In this document: positions 27,251-36,685 of the stretch, one piece after another
How the letters are laid out: each line of letters begins with the position of its first letter
How positions within the stretch are numbered: position 1 is the stretch's first letter
Source: Pseudoalteromonas sp. FUC4
GTDB taxonomy: Bacteria > Pseudomonadota > Gammaproteobacteria > Enterobacterales > Alteromonadaceae
Reading direction: 5' to 3'
DNA: 64,000 bases
Assembly (NCBI RefSeq): GCF_008370255.1
Contig: NZ_SEUI01000004.1
Span: 135,987-199,986, forward strand
Made by a program: the position numbers and the translations under genes
Notes under the pieces: model-generated
Seen by the model: the letters and a program-made list of their open reading frames with translations, nothing else
Told to the model about the DNA's origin: nothing
Database searches by the model: none

Positions 27251-27267
27251 TTTTGGTATGACCAATT
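27251..27267. promoter_or_regulatory. PdhR operator, proximal
   Basis: TTTTGGTATGACCAATT matches the PdhR consensus AATTGGT-N3-ACCAATT in nearly all arm positions. It lies about 78 bases upstream of pdhR, where binding would block the promoter until pyruvate accumulates. Confidence 0.75.
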
Positions 27268-27344
27268 TACCTTTTAGGTAAATCATACTACTTAAAGCCC
27301 CGTTTTATGGGCTCTTGGTATTTATACAACGCGGACGTTGATTC

Positions 27345-28094
27345 ATGTCTTTAAAGATTAAAGCGGCAAAATTATCTGATGTTATTTTACAGCAACTTGA
27401 GAATATGATTCTTGAGGGCTCGTTAGCACCAGGTGAAAAGTTGCCACCAGAGCGTGAACTAGCAAAGCAATTTGAAGTGTCTCGCCCGTCACTGCGTGAG
27501 GCAATTCAAAAATTAGAAGCAAAAGGTTTAGTTACGCGTCGCCAAGGTGGCGGCACGTTTGTAAAAAATCAGCTCGAAGAAGGGCTTACTGATCCACTTT
27601 TTGATTTGATTAGTAAACACCCTGAGTCGCAGTTCGATTTACTTGAATTTCGTCATGCATTAGAAGGGATTGCTGCTTACTACGCAGCACTGCGCGGGAC
27701 CAGCAACGATTTTAGCAAAGTAAAACAAAGCTTTGATGAAATTGCCTTAGTTAATGATGATTTACAGCAAAAAGCAAAAGCAATTAATGCATTTCACTTT
27801 AGCGTGGCAGAAGCCTCGCACAATGTGGTGTTACTGCATTTAGTTAGAGGTATGAAAGCGCTGCTTGAGCAAAATGTATTGCAAAATTTAACTGTTCTAT
27901 TAAAAAAGTCAGATATTAGCAGTCAGTTAGCCCAACACAGGCGTTTATTAATGGATGCCGTTATTGACGGTAATCCAGAACAAGCCCGTTTAGCAAGTAA
28001 TGCGCACTTAGCATTTATCGAAGAAGCACTACTTGAAGCAGGCAAAGAGCATTCGCGAATTGAACGTAGTTTAAGACGCACTAAACAAAATTAA
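27345..28094 (+). CDS. pdhR: PdhR, pyruvate-responsive GntR-family repressor
   Basis: The 249-residue FadR-subfamily regulator has an N-terminal winged helix (about 8-75: LPPERELAKQFEVSRPSLREAIQKLEAKG is the recognition helix region) and a C-terminal all-helical FCD ligand domain (about 95-225) with metal-binding aspartate and histidines. In E. coli it represses the pdhR-aceEF-lpd operon until pyruvate binds. Two matching operators lie upstream, and aceE follows after 90 bases. Confidence 0.95.
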   Translation: MSLKIKAAKLSDVILQQLENMILEGSLAPGEKLPPERELAKQFEVSRPSLREAIQKLEAKGLVTRRQGGGTFVKNQLEEGLTDPLFDLISKHPESQFDLLEFRHALEGIAAYYAALRGTSNDFSKVKQSFDEIALVNDDLQQKAKAINAFHFSVAEASHNVVLLHLVRGMKALLEQNVLQNLTVLLKKSDISSQLAQHRRLLMDAVIDGNPEQARLASNAHLAFIEEALLEAGKEHSRIERSLRRTKQN

Positions 28095-28184
28095 GTTAGT
28101 ACATAACTACTTTGAACACACAAATTAAGTAGCTGTGATATTAAATTAACAATATTCGTATTTTAAACATAAGGAAACCTCCAT

Positions 28185-30851
28185 ATGTCTGAAGTCAATA
28201 AAATTGACGTAGACGCGCTAGAAACACAAGAGTGGTTACAAGCTCTTGAATCAGTTGTGCGCGAAGAAGGTGTTGAACGAGCTCAGTTTTTACTTGAGCA
28301 AGTATTAGAGCAAGCCCGTTTAGACGGCGTTGATATGCCAACGGGTATTACCACGAACTACGTTAATACTATTCCTGTAGATCAAGAGCCTGCTTACCCA
28401 GGTGATGTAAATCTTGAACGTCGTATTCGTTCAATTATACGTTGGAACGCGATTATGATCGTTCTACGTGCATCTAAAAAAGATCTCGACTTAGGCGGCC
28501 ATATGGCGTCTTACCAATCATCTGCTGCATTTTATGAAGTGTGTTTTAACCACTTCTTTAAAGCACCAAATGATGTAGACGGTGGTGACTTAGTTTATTA
28601 CCAAGGTCATATTTCTCCGGGTATTTACGCACGTGCATTTGTTGAAGGTCGTTTATCGGCTGCGCAACTAGATAACTTCCGCCAAGAAGTTGATGGCGAA
28701 GGCTTACCATCGTACCCACACCCTAAGCTAATGCCTGAATTTTGGCAGTTCCCTACGGTATCAATGGGCTTAGGTCCTATTTCATCAATTTATCAAGCAC
28801 GCTTCTTAAAATACTTAGATGGTCGTGGCTTAAAAGATACTAAAAACCAACGTGTATATGCGTTTTTAGGTGACGGTGAAATGGATGAGCCAGAATCGCG
28901 TGGTGCTATTTCTTTCGCTGCACGTGAAAAACTAGATAACCTTTGTTACTTAGTTAACTGTAACTTACAGCGTTTAGACGGCCCAGTTATGGGTAACGGT
29001 AAAATTATTCAAGAGCTAGAAGGCTTGTTTAAAGGCGCTGGCTGGAACGTAATTAAACTAGTGTGGGGCAGCGGTTGGGATATTCTGCTTGCTAAAGACA
29101 CAACAGGTAAATTACTACAGTTAATGAATGAAACTGTTGATGGCGATTACCAAACATATAAAGCTAAAGATGGCGCGTACGTACGTGAAAACTTCTTTGG
29201 TCGCTACCCTGAAACAGCAGCACTTGTTGCTGACATGACAGATGACGAAATTTTCGCGCTTAAGCGTGGTGGTCATGAGTCATCAAAATTATTTGCTGCA
29301 TTTAAAAAAGCAGAAGAAACAAAAGGCCGTCCAACTGTAATTCTTGCTAAAACTGTAAAAGGTTACGGCATGGGTGAAGCAGCTGAAGGTAAAAACATTG
29401 CGCACCAAGTGAAAAAAATGGACATGAGCCATGTTGAGCACTTACGTGACCGTTTAGGCCTACAAGATTTAGTATCTGAAGAGCAATTAAAAGAATTACC
29501 ATACCTAGAACTAGAAGAAGGTTCACCTGAGTACAAGTACCTACATGCTCGTCGTGATGAGCTTAAAGGTTACACACCTAAGCGTATTCCACGTTTTAGT
29601 GAAAAACTTACGTTGCCAGAAGTAGATGCATTTAAGCCGTTACTTGAAGAGCAAAAGCGTGATATTTCTACTACTATGGGCTTTGTTCGTGCACTTAATA
29701 TCTTATTAAAAGATAAAGGCATTGGTAAAAATATCGTACCAATTATTGCCGATGAAGCGCGTACATTTGGTATGGAAGGTTTATTCCGTCAAATCGGTAT
29801 TTACAATCCGCATGGCCAAAATTACACGCCACAGGATCGTGATATTGTTTCTTACTATAAAGAAGCAACTTCAGGTCAAGTATTGCAAGAAGGTATCAAT
29901 GAGTTAGGTGCTATGTCGTCATGGGTAGCTGCTGCAACTTCATACAGCACTAACGATTTACCAATGATCCCATTCTACATTTACTACTCTATGTTTGGTT
30001 TCCAACGTGTTGGCGACATGGCATGGATGGCGGGCGATCAACAAGCACGTGGTTTCTTATTAGGTGCTACAGCGGGTCGTACAACGCTAAATGGTGAAGG
30101 CTTACAACACGAAGATGGCCACAGCCACATTCTTGCAAACACGGTTCCTAACTGTGTTTCTTATGACCCAACTTACGCGTTTGAAGTTGCTGTTATTGTA
30201 CAAGATGGTATTCGTCGTATGTACGGTGACGACCAAGAAAATATTTACTACTACCTAACGCTTATGAACGAAAACTACCATCAACCAGCTATGCCAGAAG
30301 GCGCTGAAGAAGGTATTCGTAAAGGTATTTACAAGCTTGAAAGTTACGAAGGTAAAAAAGCCAACGTTCAGCTATTAAGCTCAGGTACTATTATGACTGA
30401 AGTGCGCAAAGCTGCTTCAATCTTAAGCGAAGAATATGGTATTGCATCAGATGTTTACTCAGTAACATCTTTCAATGAGCTAACGCGTGATGGTCAAGAT
30501 GTTGAACGTTTCAACATGCTTAATCCTGAAAGCGAGCAAAAAACAGCATTTATCACAAGCGTATTAAACGACTCTGTGACTGTTGCAGCAACGGATTACA
30601 TGAAAAACTACGCAGAACAAGCGCGTTCATTCATTCCAAGCAGCAACTACAAAGTGTTAGGTACAGATGGTTACGGTCGTTCTGATAGCCGTGAAAACCT
30701 ACGTCGTCACTTTGAAGTTAACGCAAGCTACGTTGTTGTTGCTACGTTATCTGAACTTGCTAAACGCGGTGAAGTTGAGAAGTCAGTAGTTGTTGAAGCA
30801 CTTAAAAAGTTCAACATCGACACTAACAAACTTAACCCACTGTACGCATAA
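28185..30851 (+). CDS. aceE: Pyruvate dehydrogenase E1 component
   Basis: AceE is the homodimeric thiamine-diphosphate decarboxylase of the pyruvate dehydrogenase complex, 888 residues as in enteric bacteria. The ThDP motif [12 protein letters not shown] opening and the [11 protein letters not shown] magnesium-binding end are visible at about residues 230-270, and the transketolase-like pyrimidine domain follows from about residue 490. An AAGGAAACCTCC ribosome-binding region precedes the ATG. It is followed 10 bases later by aceF. Confidence 0.98.
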   Translation: MSEVNKIDVDALETQEWLQALESVVREEGVERAQFLLEQVLEQARLDGVDMPTGITTNYVNTIPVDQEPAYPGDVNLERRIRSIIRWNAIMIVLRASKKDLDLGGHMASYQSSAAFYEVCFNHFFKAPNDVDGGDLVYYQGHISPGIYARAFVEGRLSAAQLDNFRQEVDGEGLPSYPHPKLMPEFWQFPTVSMGLGPISSIYQARFLKYLDGRGLKDTKNQRVYAFLGDGEMDEPESRGAISFAAREKLDNLCYLVNCNLQRLDGPVMGNGKIIQELEGLFKGAGWNVIKLVWGSGWDILLAKDTTGKLLQLMNETVDGDYQTYKAKDGAYVRENFFGRYPETAALVADMTDDEIFALKRGGHESSKLFAAFKKAEETKGRPTVILAKTVKGYGMGEAAEGKNIAHQVKKMDMSHVEHLRDRLGLQDLVSEEQLKELPYLELEEGSPEYKYLHARRDELKGYTPKRIPRFSEKLTLPEVDAFKPLLEEQKRDISTTMGFVRALNILLKDKGIGKNIVPIIADEARTFGMEGLFRQIGIYNPHGQNYTPQDRDIVSYYKEATSGQVLQEGINELGAMSSWVAAATSYSTNDLPMIPFYIYYSMFGFQRVGDMAWMAGDQQARGFLLGATAGRTTLNGEGLQHEDGHSHILANTVPNCVSYDPTYAFEVAVIVQDGIRRMYGDDQENIYYYLTLMNENYHQPAMPEGAEEGIRKGIYKLESYEGKKANVQLLSSGTIMTEVRKAASILSEEYGIASDVYSVTSFNELTRDGQDVERFNMLNPESEQKTAFITSVLNDSVTVAATDYMKNYAEQARSFIPSSNYKVLGTDGYGRSDSRENLRRHFEVNASYVVVATLSELAKRGEVEKSVVVEALKKFNIDTNKLNPLYA

Positions 30852-30861
30852 GAGGTTTGCA

Positions 30862-32778
30862 ATGAGTATTGAAATTAAAGTACCTGATATTGGTGACGAC
30901 GAAGTAGAAGTAACCGAAATATTAGTAAGCGTTGGCGATAAAGTAGATGTTGACCAATCATTACTAAATGTTGAAGGCGACAAAGCATCAATGGAAATAC
31001 CTGCTTCTCAAGCGGGTACAGTTAAAGAGATTAAAGTAAACGTTGGCGACACCGTTACAACAGGCTCTTTAGTATTTTTGTTTGAAGGCGAGAGTGAAGG
31101 CACTGATAAGAAAAATACATCAGCCGCTGCTCCAGCTAAATCTGAAGAGGCAGCACCAGCTGCTTCTACAGGTTCTTCAATTAAAGAAGTAACTGTACCA
31201 GATATTGGCGATGATGAAGTTGAAGTAACTGAAATCATGGTTGCTGTTGGTGACACCGTTTCAGAAGAGCAATCTATCTTAAACGTGGAAGGCGACAAGG
31301 CAGCAATGGAAGTTCCAGCTCCATTTGCCGGTACAGTTAAAGAAATTAAAGTAGCCGCTGGCGACACAGTTAAAACTGGCTCGTTAGTGTTTGTTTTTGA
31401 AGTAGCAGGAAGTGAATCTGCAGCACCGGCTAAAGAGTCGGCTCCTGTAGAAGCGCCAGCAGCTAGCTCAACAGCAAATGCAGCACCAAGTACTAAAGAA
31501 GTAAATGTACCTGATATTGGTGGCGATGAAGTTGAAGTAACTGAAATTATGGTTGCAGTTGGCGATACGGTTTCAGAAGATCAATCAATCTTAAACGTTG
31601 AAGGCGACAAAGCTGCAATGGAAGTACCAGCTCCATTTGCAGGTACAGTTAAAGAAATTAAAGTAGCCGCAGGCGATAAAGTATCGACTGGCTCATTAAT
31701 TTTTGTATTTGAAGTTGCAGGCAGTGCGCCAGCGGCATCTGCACCAGCTGAAAAATCAGCTCCTGCAGCAGCGGCTAAAACTGAGTCAGCACCGGCTCAA
31801 GCGGCACCTGAAAAAGCAAGTAATGAAAGCTTCACAGAAAACAGTGCGTATGCTCATGCATCGCCAGTTGTTCGCCGTTTAGCGCGTGAGTTTGGTATTA
31901 ACCTAGCTAACGTTAAAGGCACTGGTCGCAAAGCCCGTATAGTTAAAGAAGACGTGCAAAACTACGTTAAAAACCTAGTTAAGCAAGTTGAATCTGGTCA
32001 ATTATCTGCAGGCAGTAGCGCAGGTGGTAGTGAGCTTGGTCTTATTCCATGGCCTAAAGTAGATTTTGCTAAATTTGGCGAAATTGAAGAGAAAAAGCTG
32101 TCTCGCATTCAAAAGCTATCAGGTAAAAACTTACACCGTAACTGGGTACAAATCCCACATGTTACACAGTTTGATGAAGCTGATATCACAAGCCTTGAAG
32201 TATTCCGTAAAGAGCAAAATGCACTTAGCGAGAAGAAAAAACTTGGCGTTAAAATCACACCACTTGTGTTTGTGATGAAAGCAGCAGCTAAAGCACTTGC
32301 AGACTTCCCAACATTTAACTCTTCACTGTCTAACGACGGCGAAAGTTTAATTCTTAAGAAGTACATTAACATTGGTGTTGCTGTTGATACGCCAAATGGT
32401 TTAGTAGTGCCAGTGTTTAAAAATGTTGATAAAAAAGGCATTATTGAATTATCACGTGAGCTAATGGAAGTATCTGTTAAAGCACGTGACGGTAAGCTTA
32501 CATCGTCTGATATGCAAGGTGGCTGTTTTACTATCTCTAGCCTTGGCGGTATCGGTGGTACGGCATTTACGCCAATTGTTAATGCGCCAGAAGTTGCTAT
32601 TTTAGGTGTATCTAAATCTGAAATGAAACCTAAATGGAATGGCAAAGAGTTTGAACCAAAACTAATGGTTCCGCTGTCTATGTCATACGACCATAGGGTT
32701 ATTGACGGAGCATTAGCTGCACGCTTTACTGTGACTCTTGCAAGTTACATGAGCGATATTCGCCAGTTGGTGATGTAA
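30862..32778 (+). CDS. aceF: Pyruvate dehydrogenase E2, dihydrolipoyl acetyltransferase
   Basis: This is the core of the pyruvate dehydrogenase complex, 638 residues from the ATG at 30862, which has a GAGG site; an in-frame start inside aceE is unlikely. Three lipoyl domains (about residues 2-75, 110-183, 214-287) each carry the lipoylated lysine in VEGDKA and are joined by Ala/Pro/Ser-rich linkers. The E3-binding domain ([19 protein letters not shown]) is near 333-365 and the catalytic domain ends with DHRVIDGA. Lipoyl domains two and three are almost identical. Confidence 0.97.
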   Translation: MSIEIKVPDIGDDEVEVTEILVSVGDKVDVDQSLLNVEGDKASMEIPASQAGTVKEIKVNVGDTVTTGSLVFLFEGESEGTDKKNTSAAAPAKSEEAAPAASTGSSIKEVTVPDIGDDEVEVTEIMVAVGDTVSEEQSILNVEGDKAAMEVPAPFAGTVKEIKVAAGDTVKTGSLVFVFEVAGSESAAPAKESAPVEAPAASSTANAAPSTKEVNVPDIGGDEVEVTEIMVAVGDTVSEDQSILNVEGDKAAMEVPAPFAGTVKEIKVAAGDKVSTGSLIFVFEVAGSAPAASAPAEKSAPAAAAKTESAPAQAAPEKASNESFTENSAYAHASPVVRRLAREFGINLANVKGTGRKARIVKEDVQNYVKNLVKQVESGQLSAGSSAGGSELGLIPWPKVDFAKFGEIEEKKLSRIQKLSGKNLHRNWVQIPHVTQFDEADITSLEVFRKEQNALSEKKKLGVKITPLVFVMKAAAKALADFPTFNSSLSNDGESLILKKYINIGVAVDTPNGLVVPVFKNVDKKGIIELSRELMEVSVKARDGKLTSSDMQGGCFTISSLGGIGGTAFTPIVNAPEVAILGVSKSEMKPKWNGKEFEPKLMVPLSMSYDHRVIDGALAARFTVTLASYMSDIRQLVM

Positions 32779-32787
32779 CCAGTTTAG

Positions 32788-32800
32788 TAAAATTGGTATA
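32788..32800. repeat. Copy of the terminal sequence of the MITE-like element
   Basis: TAAAATTGGTATA is identical to the right terminus of the palindromic element at 42968-43129. No matching left end is seen nearby, so this may be a remnant or chance. Confidence 0.4.
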
Positions 32801-32821
32801 CACAATAAAATAAATAGAATC

Positions 32822-32855
32822 AAATCCCAGCCAGTTGTTTTTAGCTGGGATTTTT
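32822..32855 (+). terminator. Terminator between aceF and lpdA
   Basis: ATCCCAGC / GCTGGGAT with a 12-base loop is followed by TTTTT. It indicates that lpdA, 129 bases further on, has its own promoter besides read-through. Confidence 0.82.
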
Positions 32856-32983
32856 ACCATTTGCAATGATACAATCTTTGTACAAATTGCATCACTTTGT
32901 GCGCTGCTCACTCTTTCTGCCTTGCAGAAACATGGCAGTTAAATTTTAGGGCAGTGTCCCGTTCAAACAATTAAGGTAAAAGC

Positions 32984-34408
32984 ATGAGCAACGAATTAAA
33001 AACTCAAGTTGTTGTACTAGGCGGTGGTCCTGGTGGTTATTCTGCGGCTTTCCGTGCTGCTGACTTGGGCTTAGAAGTTACATTAGTAGAATCTCGCGAA
33101 ACATTAGGTGGCGTATGTCTTAATGTTGGTTGTATTCCTTCTAAAGCACTTTTACACGTAGCTAAAGTGATTGATGACGCAGCAGAAATGTCATCTCACG
33201 GTGTTACTTTTGGCGCACCAAAAATCGATCTTGACCAAGTTCGTACTTGGAAAGATTCTGTAGTTGGCCAGTTAACTGGTGGACTAGAAGGCATGGCCAA
33301 AATGCGTAAAGTGAAAGTTGTATCTGGATACGGCAAATTCACTGGCAGCAATACTTTAGTAGTTGAAGGCGCAGACGGCGCTACAACTATCACGTTTGAT
33401 AACGCGATTATTGCAGCAGGTTCTAAGCCAGTTAACCTACCTTTCATCCCAGAAGATGACCGTGTAATTGATTCAACTGGTGCACTAGAGCTTAAAGACG
33501 TTCCAGAAAAACTACTTGTATTGGGTGGTGGTATTATCGGTCTTGAAATGGGTACGGTTTACCGTGCGCTAGGTTCTGCAATTGATGTTGTAGAATTTGC
33601 TGATCAATTAGTACCAGCAGCTGATAAAGACATTATCAAAATTTACCAAAAATACGTAAGCAAAAAATTCAACGTAATGCTTTCAACTAAAGTTGTTGGT
33701 GTTGAAGCTAAAGAAGACGGCTTATACGTAACGTTTGAAGGTAAAAACGCACCAGCAGAGCCAGTACGTTACGACAAAGTACTTGTTGCAGTTGGCCGTA
33801 CTCCAAACGGTAACTTACTTGATGCTGAAAAAGCGGGCGTAAACGTTGATGAGCGTGGCTTTATTAATGTTGATAAGCAATTACGTACTAACGTTGACCA
33901 TATTTTTGCAATTGGTGACTTAGTTGGCCAGCCTATGCTTGCGCATAAAGCGGTTCATGAAGGTCATGTTGCTGCAGAAGTTATTTCTGGTCAGAAGCAT
34001 TTCTTCGACCCTAAATGTATTCCTTCAATAGCATACACAGACCCAGAAATCGCTTGGGTAGGTGTTACTGAGAAAGAAGCAAAAGAGCAAGGCTTAAAAG
34101 TTGAAACTGCGGTATTCCCGTGGGCAGCATCTGGCCGTGCAATTGCATCTGCTCGTACTGAAGGTTCTACTAAACTTATCTTTGATAAAGAAAGTGGCCG
34201 TATAATCGGTGGTGCTATGATCGGTATTAACGCAGGCGAAATGCTTGGCGAAATCGGTTTAGGTATTGAAATGGGTGCTGATGGTGAAGACTTAGCGCTT
34301 ACAATTCATGCTCACCCAACATTGAACGAATCAATCGGCCTTGCAGCTGAAATTTTTGAAGGTTCAATCACTGATTTACCAAACAAAAAAGCAGCTAAAA
34401 AGAAGTAA
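32984..34408 (+). CDS. lpdA: Dihydrolipoyl dehydrogenase (E3)
   Basis: This flavoprotein reoxidises dihydrolipoamide for the pyruvate and 2-oxoglutarate dehydrogenase complexes. It has 474 residues. The FAD motif GGGPGGYSAAFRAADLG is at the N-terminus, the redox disulfide is in GGVCLNVGCIPSKALLH, the NAD Rossmann motif is GGGIIGLEMG, and the C-terminal interface holds HAHPTLNES with the catalytic His-Glu pair. Its own promoter is likely, given the terminator upstream. Confidence 0.98.
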   Translation: MSNELKTQVVVLGGGPGGYSAAFRAADLGLEVTLVESRETLGGVCLNVGCIPSKALLHVAKVIDDAAEMSSHGVTFGAPKIDLDQVRTWKDSVVGQLTGGLEGMAKMRKVKVVSGYGKFTGSNTLVVEGADGATTITFDNAIIAAGSKPVNLPFIPEDDRVIDSTGALELKDVPEKLLVLGGGIIGLEMGTVYRALGSAIDVVEFADQLVPAADKDIIKIYQKYVSKKFNVMLSTKVVGVEAKEDGLYVTFEGKNAPAEPVRYDKVLVAVGRTPNGNLLDAEKAGVNVDERGFINVDKQLRTNVDHIFAIGDLVGQPMLAHKAVHEGHVAAEVISGQKHFFDPKCIPSIAYTDPEIAWVGVTEKEAKEQGLKVETAVFPWAASGRAIASARTEGSTKLIFDKESGRIIGGAMIGINAGEMLGEIGLGIEMGADGEDLALTIHAHPTLNESIGLAAEIFEGSITDLPNKKAAKKK

Positions 34409-34431
34409 TTTAACTTTTTAGCATTTGCTTG

Positions 34432-34459
34432 AAAAACCCAACTTCGGTTGGGTTTTTTT
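34432..34459 (+). terminator. Terminator of lpdA
   Basis: AAAAACCCAAC / GTTGGGTTTTT around a TTCG tetraloop, ending in seven T residues. Confidence 0.9.
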
Positions 34460-34539
34460 ATGTCTGGTTTTTATTAAATATAAGATTAAATAACAAGAAG
34501 TCGTTACAATGCGCGCTTAATTAATTGAAGGTAAATACA

Positions 34540-35220
34540 GTGAAAAACTCAGTTTTAGCATTACGCGCTCAACAAATAAGTGAATCTCGTCGAGAGTTTA
34601 ATGCTCGAGGCGGTAAATTAGATCGCTGTGAACAATGCCTGATTGCTAAGCACTACTGTATTTGTAAAGGTGTTGAGCATGCAGATTGTAAGGCAGCGGT
34701 ATGCTTACTGATGTATCATAATGAAAGCTTTAAACCTTCTAATACAGGGCGTTTAATTGCTGAAATAGTGCCAGATAACCACGCATTTAGATGGGACAGA
34801 ACAGATCCTAACCCCGCTCTTTTAGCTTTAATAAATGATTCGCAGTATCAGCCTATGGTCGTCTTTCCTGCTGAAGATGTAGAAGAGGGCAGAGCCATTA
34901 CAGAAGTGAGTATTGAATTAGGTAAAAAGCCGCTATTTATATTCTTAGATGGTACGTGGCGCGAAGCTAAAAAAATGATTCGTAAAAGCCCTTATTTAGA
35001 TAACTTGCCTGTACTCTCTGTTACTGCTGATAAACTATCTGATTACCGATTACGTGTAGCCCCTCATGCACATCAACTAGGCACTGCTGAAGTGGCTATT
35101 ATGGTATTAGCACTTGCTGGCGAAATGGATGCATCGACAAAATTAGAGCAGCATTTTATTAAGTTTCGTGATGCGTATTTATTGGGTAAGCGCAACAAGG
35201 GCCGACCGCTAGAAGATTAA
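34540..35220 (+). CDS. tapT: DTW-domain protein, tRNA-uridine aminocarboxypropyltransferase
   Basis: DTW proteins (TapT in E. coli, formerly YfiP) transfer the aminocarboxypropyl group of SAM to uridine in tRNA or rRNA. The motif that names the family appears here as LDGTWREAKKMIRKSPYL. An N-terminal zinc-like cluster (CEQCLIAKHYCIC) and LMYHNESFKPSNTGRL are also typical. I chose the GTG at 34540, seven bases after GAAGG; a TTG five codons earlier would also be in frame. It has 226 residues. Confidence 0.85.
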   Translation: MKNSVLALRAQQISESRREFNARGGKLDRCEQCLIAKHYCICKGVEHADCKAAVCLLMYHNESFKPSNTGRLIAEIVPDNHAFRWDRTDPNPALLALINDSQYQPMVVFPAEDVEEGRAITEVSIELGKKPLFIFLDGTWREAKKMIRKSPYLDNLPVLSVTADKLSDYRLRVAPHAHQLGTAEVAIMVLALAGEMDASTKLEQHFIKFRDAYLLGKRNKGRPLED

Positions 35221-35230
35221 TTTTACGAAG

Positions 35231-35746
35231 TTAAGCAAATGCTTGCTGATTTTTTAAGTGAGCAAGTGCTTTATTTTGAATAGCTCTGAAGCCTTCTTCA
35301 GATGTTAATTGTAAAACAGTATTATACAATTGACTTATACTATTATGCACTTGAATTAACGAGATACAGTCTTCACCAATCATTTCTTTTGCTTCTTCAA
35401 CTCGTTTTAAAAAGTAGCAGCTAATGTCTATTTTGCCATTAAATTGAGTCGTTGCAATTGCGTTTGCTATTCTATTAAGTTGATAGCTAAACTCATCAGG
35501 TCGGGCACCTTCACCCCACTTGCTAATACGAATGTCGCGTTCTAACTGAATAATTTCGTTAAGTATATTTTTAAACTCACTCATTGGCATATTTAAAAAG
35601 TTATAACCTTTGGGGTTAAATAAAGCTTTATACGGATTTTCGTTGGGGGGCTGGGCACTTAATACACCAATTGGTTTTGCTGTACTTGCGTCTGATACTT
35701 TACACAAAAAGGTATTACTTTGAGATGTTTTAAAATTCATATCCAT
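35231..35746 (-). CDS. Hypothetical protein, possibly Alteromonadales-specific
   Basis: I do not recognise this 171-residue protein. It has no signal peptide or membrane segment. The N-terminal 50 residues look like an extended strand-rich part (KPIGVLSAQPPNENPYKALFNP). The rest is predicted mainly helical, with a stretch of repeated E/I/L/R heptads near 55-75 and a helix-rich end. A second ATG two codons in is an alternative start. It lies downstream of the CsrB-type RNA on the same strand and convergent to the DTW gene. Codon use resembles its neighbours, so it is probably a real native gene. Confidence 0.7.
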   Translation of the reverse strand: MDMNFKTSQSNTFLCKVSDASTAKPIGVLSAQPPNENPYKALFNPKGYNFLNMPMSEFKNILNEIIQLERDIRISKWGEGARPDEFSYQLNRIANAIATTQFNGKIDISCYFLKRVEEAKEMIGEDCISLIQVHNSISQLYNTVLQLTSEEGFRAIQNKALAHLKNQQAFA

Positions 35747-35921
35747 TGAGTATTTATGATCCTTGCGTTATTTAGTTATCGGCGCAATTAATAAAAAAAT
35801 TAGCGAAATTTAAAATATTAATAAAGTATTTTAAGGTCTTAGCATTGATTGGCAGGGATGCGATATATTACTTGTTAAAAATTAGTAATAGTTGCTCAGA
35901 GCTTTACTCAACCCAAATTTT

Positions 35922-35958
35922 AGGCAAAGAAAAGCGCGCTCTATCTCTAGGCGCGCTT
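35922..35958 (-). terminator. Probable terminator of the CsrB-family RNA
   Basis: On the minus strand AAGCGCGC and GCGCGCTT flank an 11-base loop and are followed by TTCTTT. It is the first good terminator downstream of the GGA-rich region. Confidence 0.7.
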
Positions 35959-36399
35959 GCGGAATCTTCTAATTTTCTGCATCCTGCAATTGAACTTAAT
36001 CAACTCCAATTTTCACTAATCCATGTTTATTACTATATTACTTTTTAGTTCTATGTAATGTAGACCGTCCGGGCCTGTATCCTTAAATTCCTAAACATCC
36101 TGTAGGGTAAATACTATTACCAAATCCTTAATTACACTTCCTAGTGTATCCTTGTTTTGACCAATCCCTTGTGTTGCCTTAAAGGCCTGTCCATTTATTC
36201 CTTCAACATCCTGTTGAACAACTTAGCCTTGTTGTTATCCTTTTCGCATCTTCCTGACGCTGTCCTTTTTACAACATTGCGTTGTGATACTCATCCTGAG
36301 CCTGTCCTAAAATCCGTGTTGTCCTGATAACCTAATCATTGGTTGGTTGAGTAAGCAGTCCGTTTCCTTTTACTCAATAAGCGTCATTGCTTGGTTGAT
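35925..36399 (-). ncRNA. csrB: CsrB-family regulatory RNA that sequesters CsrA
   Basis: The minus strand of this protein-free region is packed with GGA triplets: about 23 between 36370 and 35980, mostly as AGGA, AAGGA, CAGGA or ACGGA, and many in hairpin loops (for example CAACAGGATGTTG near 36215-36203 and CACTAGGAAGTG near 36146-36135). This is the hallmark of CsrB/CsrC/RsmB RNAs, which bind many CsrA dimers and relieve translational repression. A TATAAT lies at its 5' edge, a GacA/UvrY-type box about 165 bases upstream, and a terminator at its 3' edge. The ends are estimates (about 475 bases). Confidence 0.88.
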
Positions 36400-36405
36400 G
36401 CGTAA

Positions 36406-36411
36406 ATTATA
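36406..36411 (-). promoter_or_regulatory. -10 element of the CsrB-family RNA
   Basis: A perfect TATAAT on the minus strand would place the start near 36399. No good -35 is present 16-18 bases upstream, which suits an activator-dependent promoter. Confidence 0.65.
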
Positions 36412-36557
36412 GTGCAATAGAGCAACTAAAATAGAGATAAAACTACATTCAATTAGTGTTTTTGCAATAGTAATGAAAATAAATTTCATATAATTCATGG
36501 GTTTAATTGTTTTTGGGTTGTTTTTTATCTTGTTTTTTACTCATTAGCTGTCACATC

Positions 36558-36575
36558 CGTAAGACATCTCTTACA
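36558..36575 (-). promoter_or_regulatory. GacA/UvrY-type upstream activating box
   Basis: On the minus strand TGTAAG-AGATGT-CTTACG matches the GacA/UvrY palindrome TGTAAG-N6-CTTACA in 11 of 12 arm positions. It is centred about 167 bases upstream of the predicted RNA start, as is usual for csrB-type genes. It also lies about 110 bases upstream of the iron transporter operon. Confidence 0.8.
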
Positions 36576-36658
36576 CCGTATTTCCTTTTTGGGCGTTATT
36601 TACATATTTACATTTATTTAAAGTGTGCACTTTTAGAATGAGCACGGTAGAATTCGTT

Positions 36659-36677
36659 GATAATAACAGTTATTTAG
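36659..36677. promoter_or_regulatory. Candidate Fur box upstream of the iron transporter
   Basis: GATAATAACAGTTATTTAG matches the 19-bp Fur consensus GATAATGATAATCATTATC in about 12 positions. It ends eight bases before the start codon. Just upstream, AAAGTG-TG-CACTTT (36620-36633) is a perfect 14-bp palindrome of unknown binding partner. Confidence 0.5.
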
Positions 36678-36685
36678 GTGGAATA

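Larger units (their letters stand above)
26993..27344. other. Regulatory region upstream of pdhR
   Basis: This 352-base non-coding stretch holds two PdhR-type operators (27093-27109 and 27251-27267) and presumably the pdhR-aceEF promoter. No open frame of note is present. Confidence 0.7.

Noticed and set aside
30790-32778. aceF starting inside aceE
   Set aside because: The 24 extra residues come from another frame of aceE; the ATG at 30862 has a GAGG site and begins the lipoyl domain.
35845-36048. A 67-codon plus-strand open frame
   Set aside because: It lies antisense to the 3' part of the CsrB-type RNA and its terminator, has no ribosome-binding site and no protein-like features.
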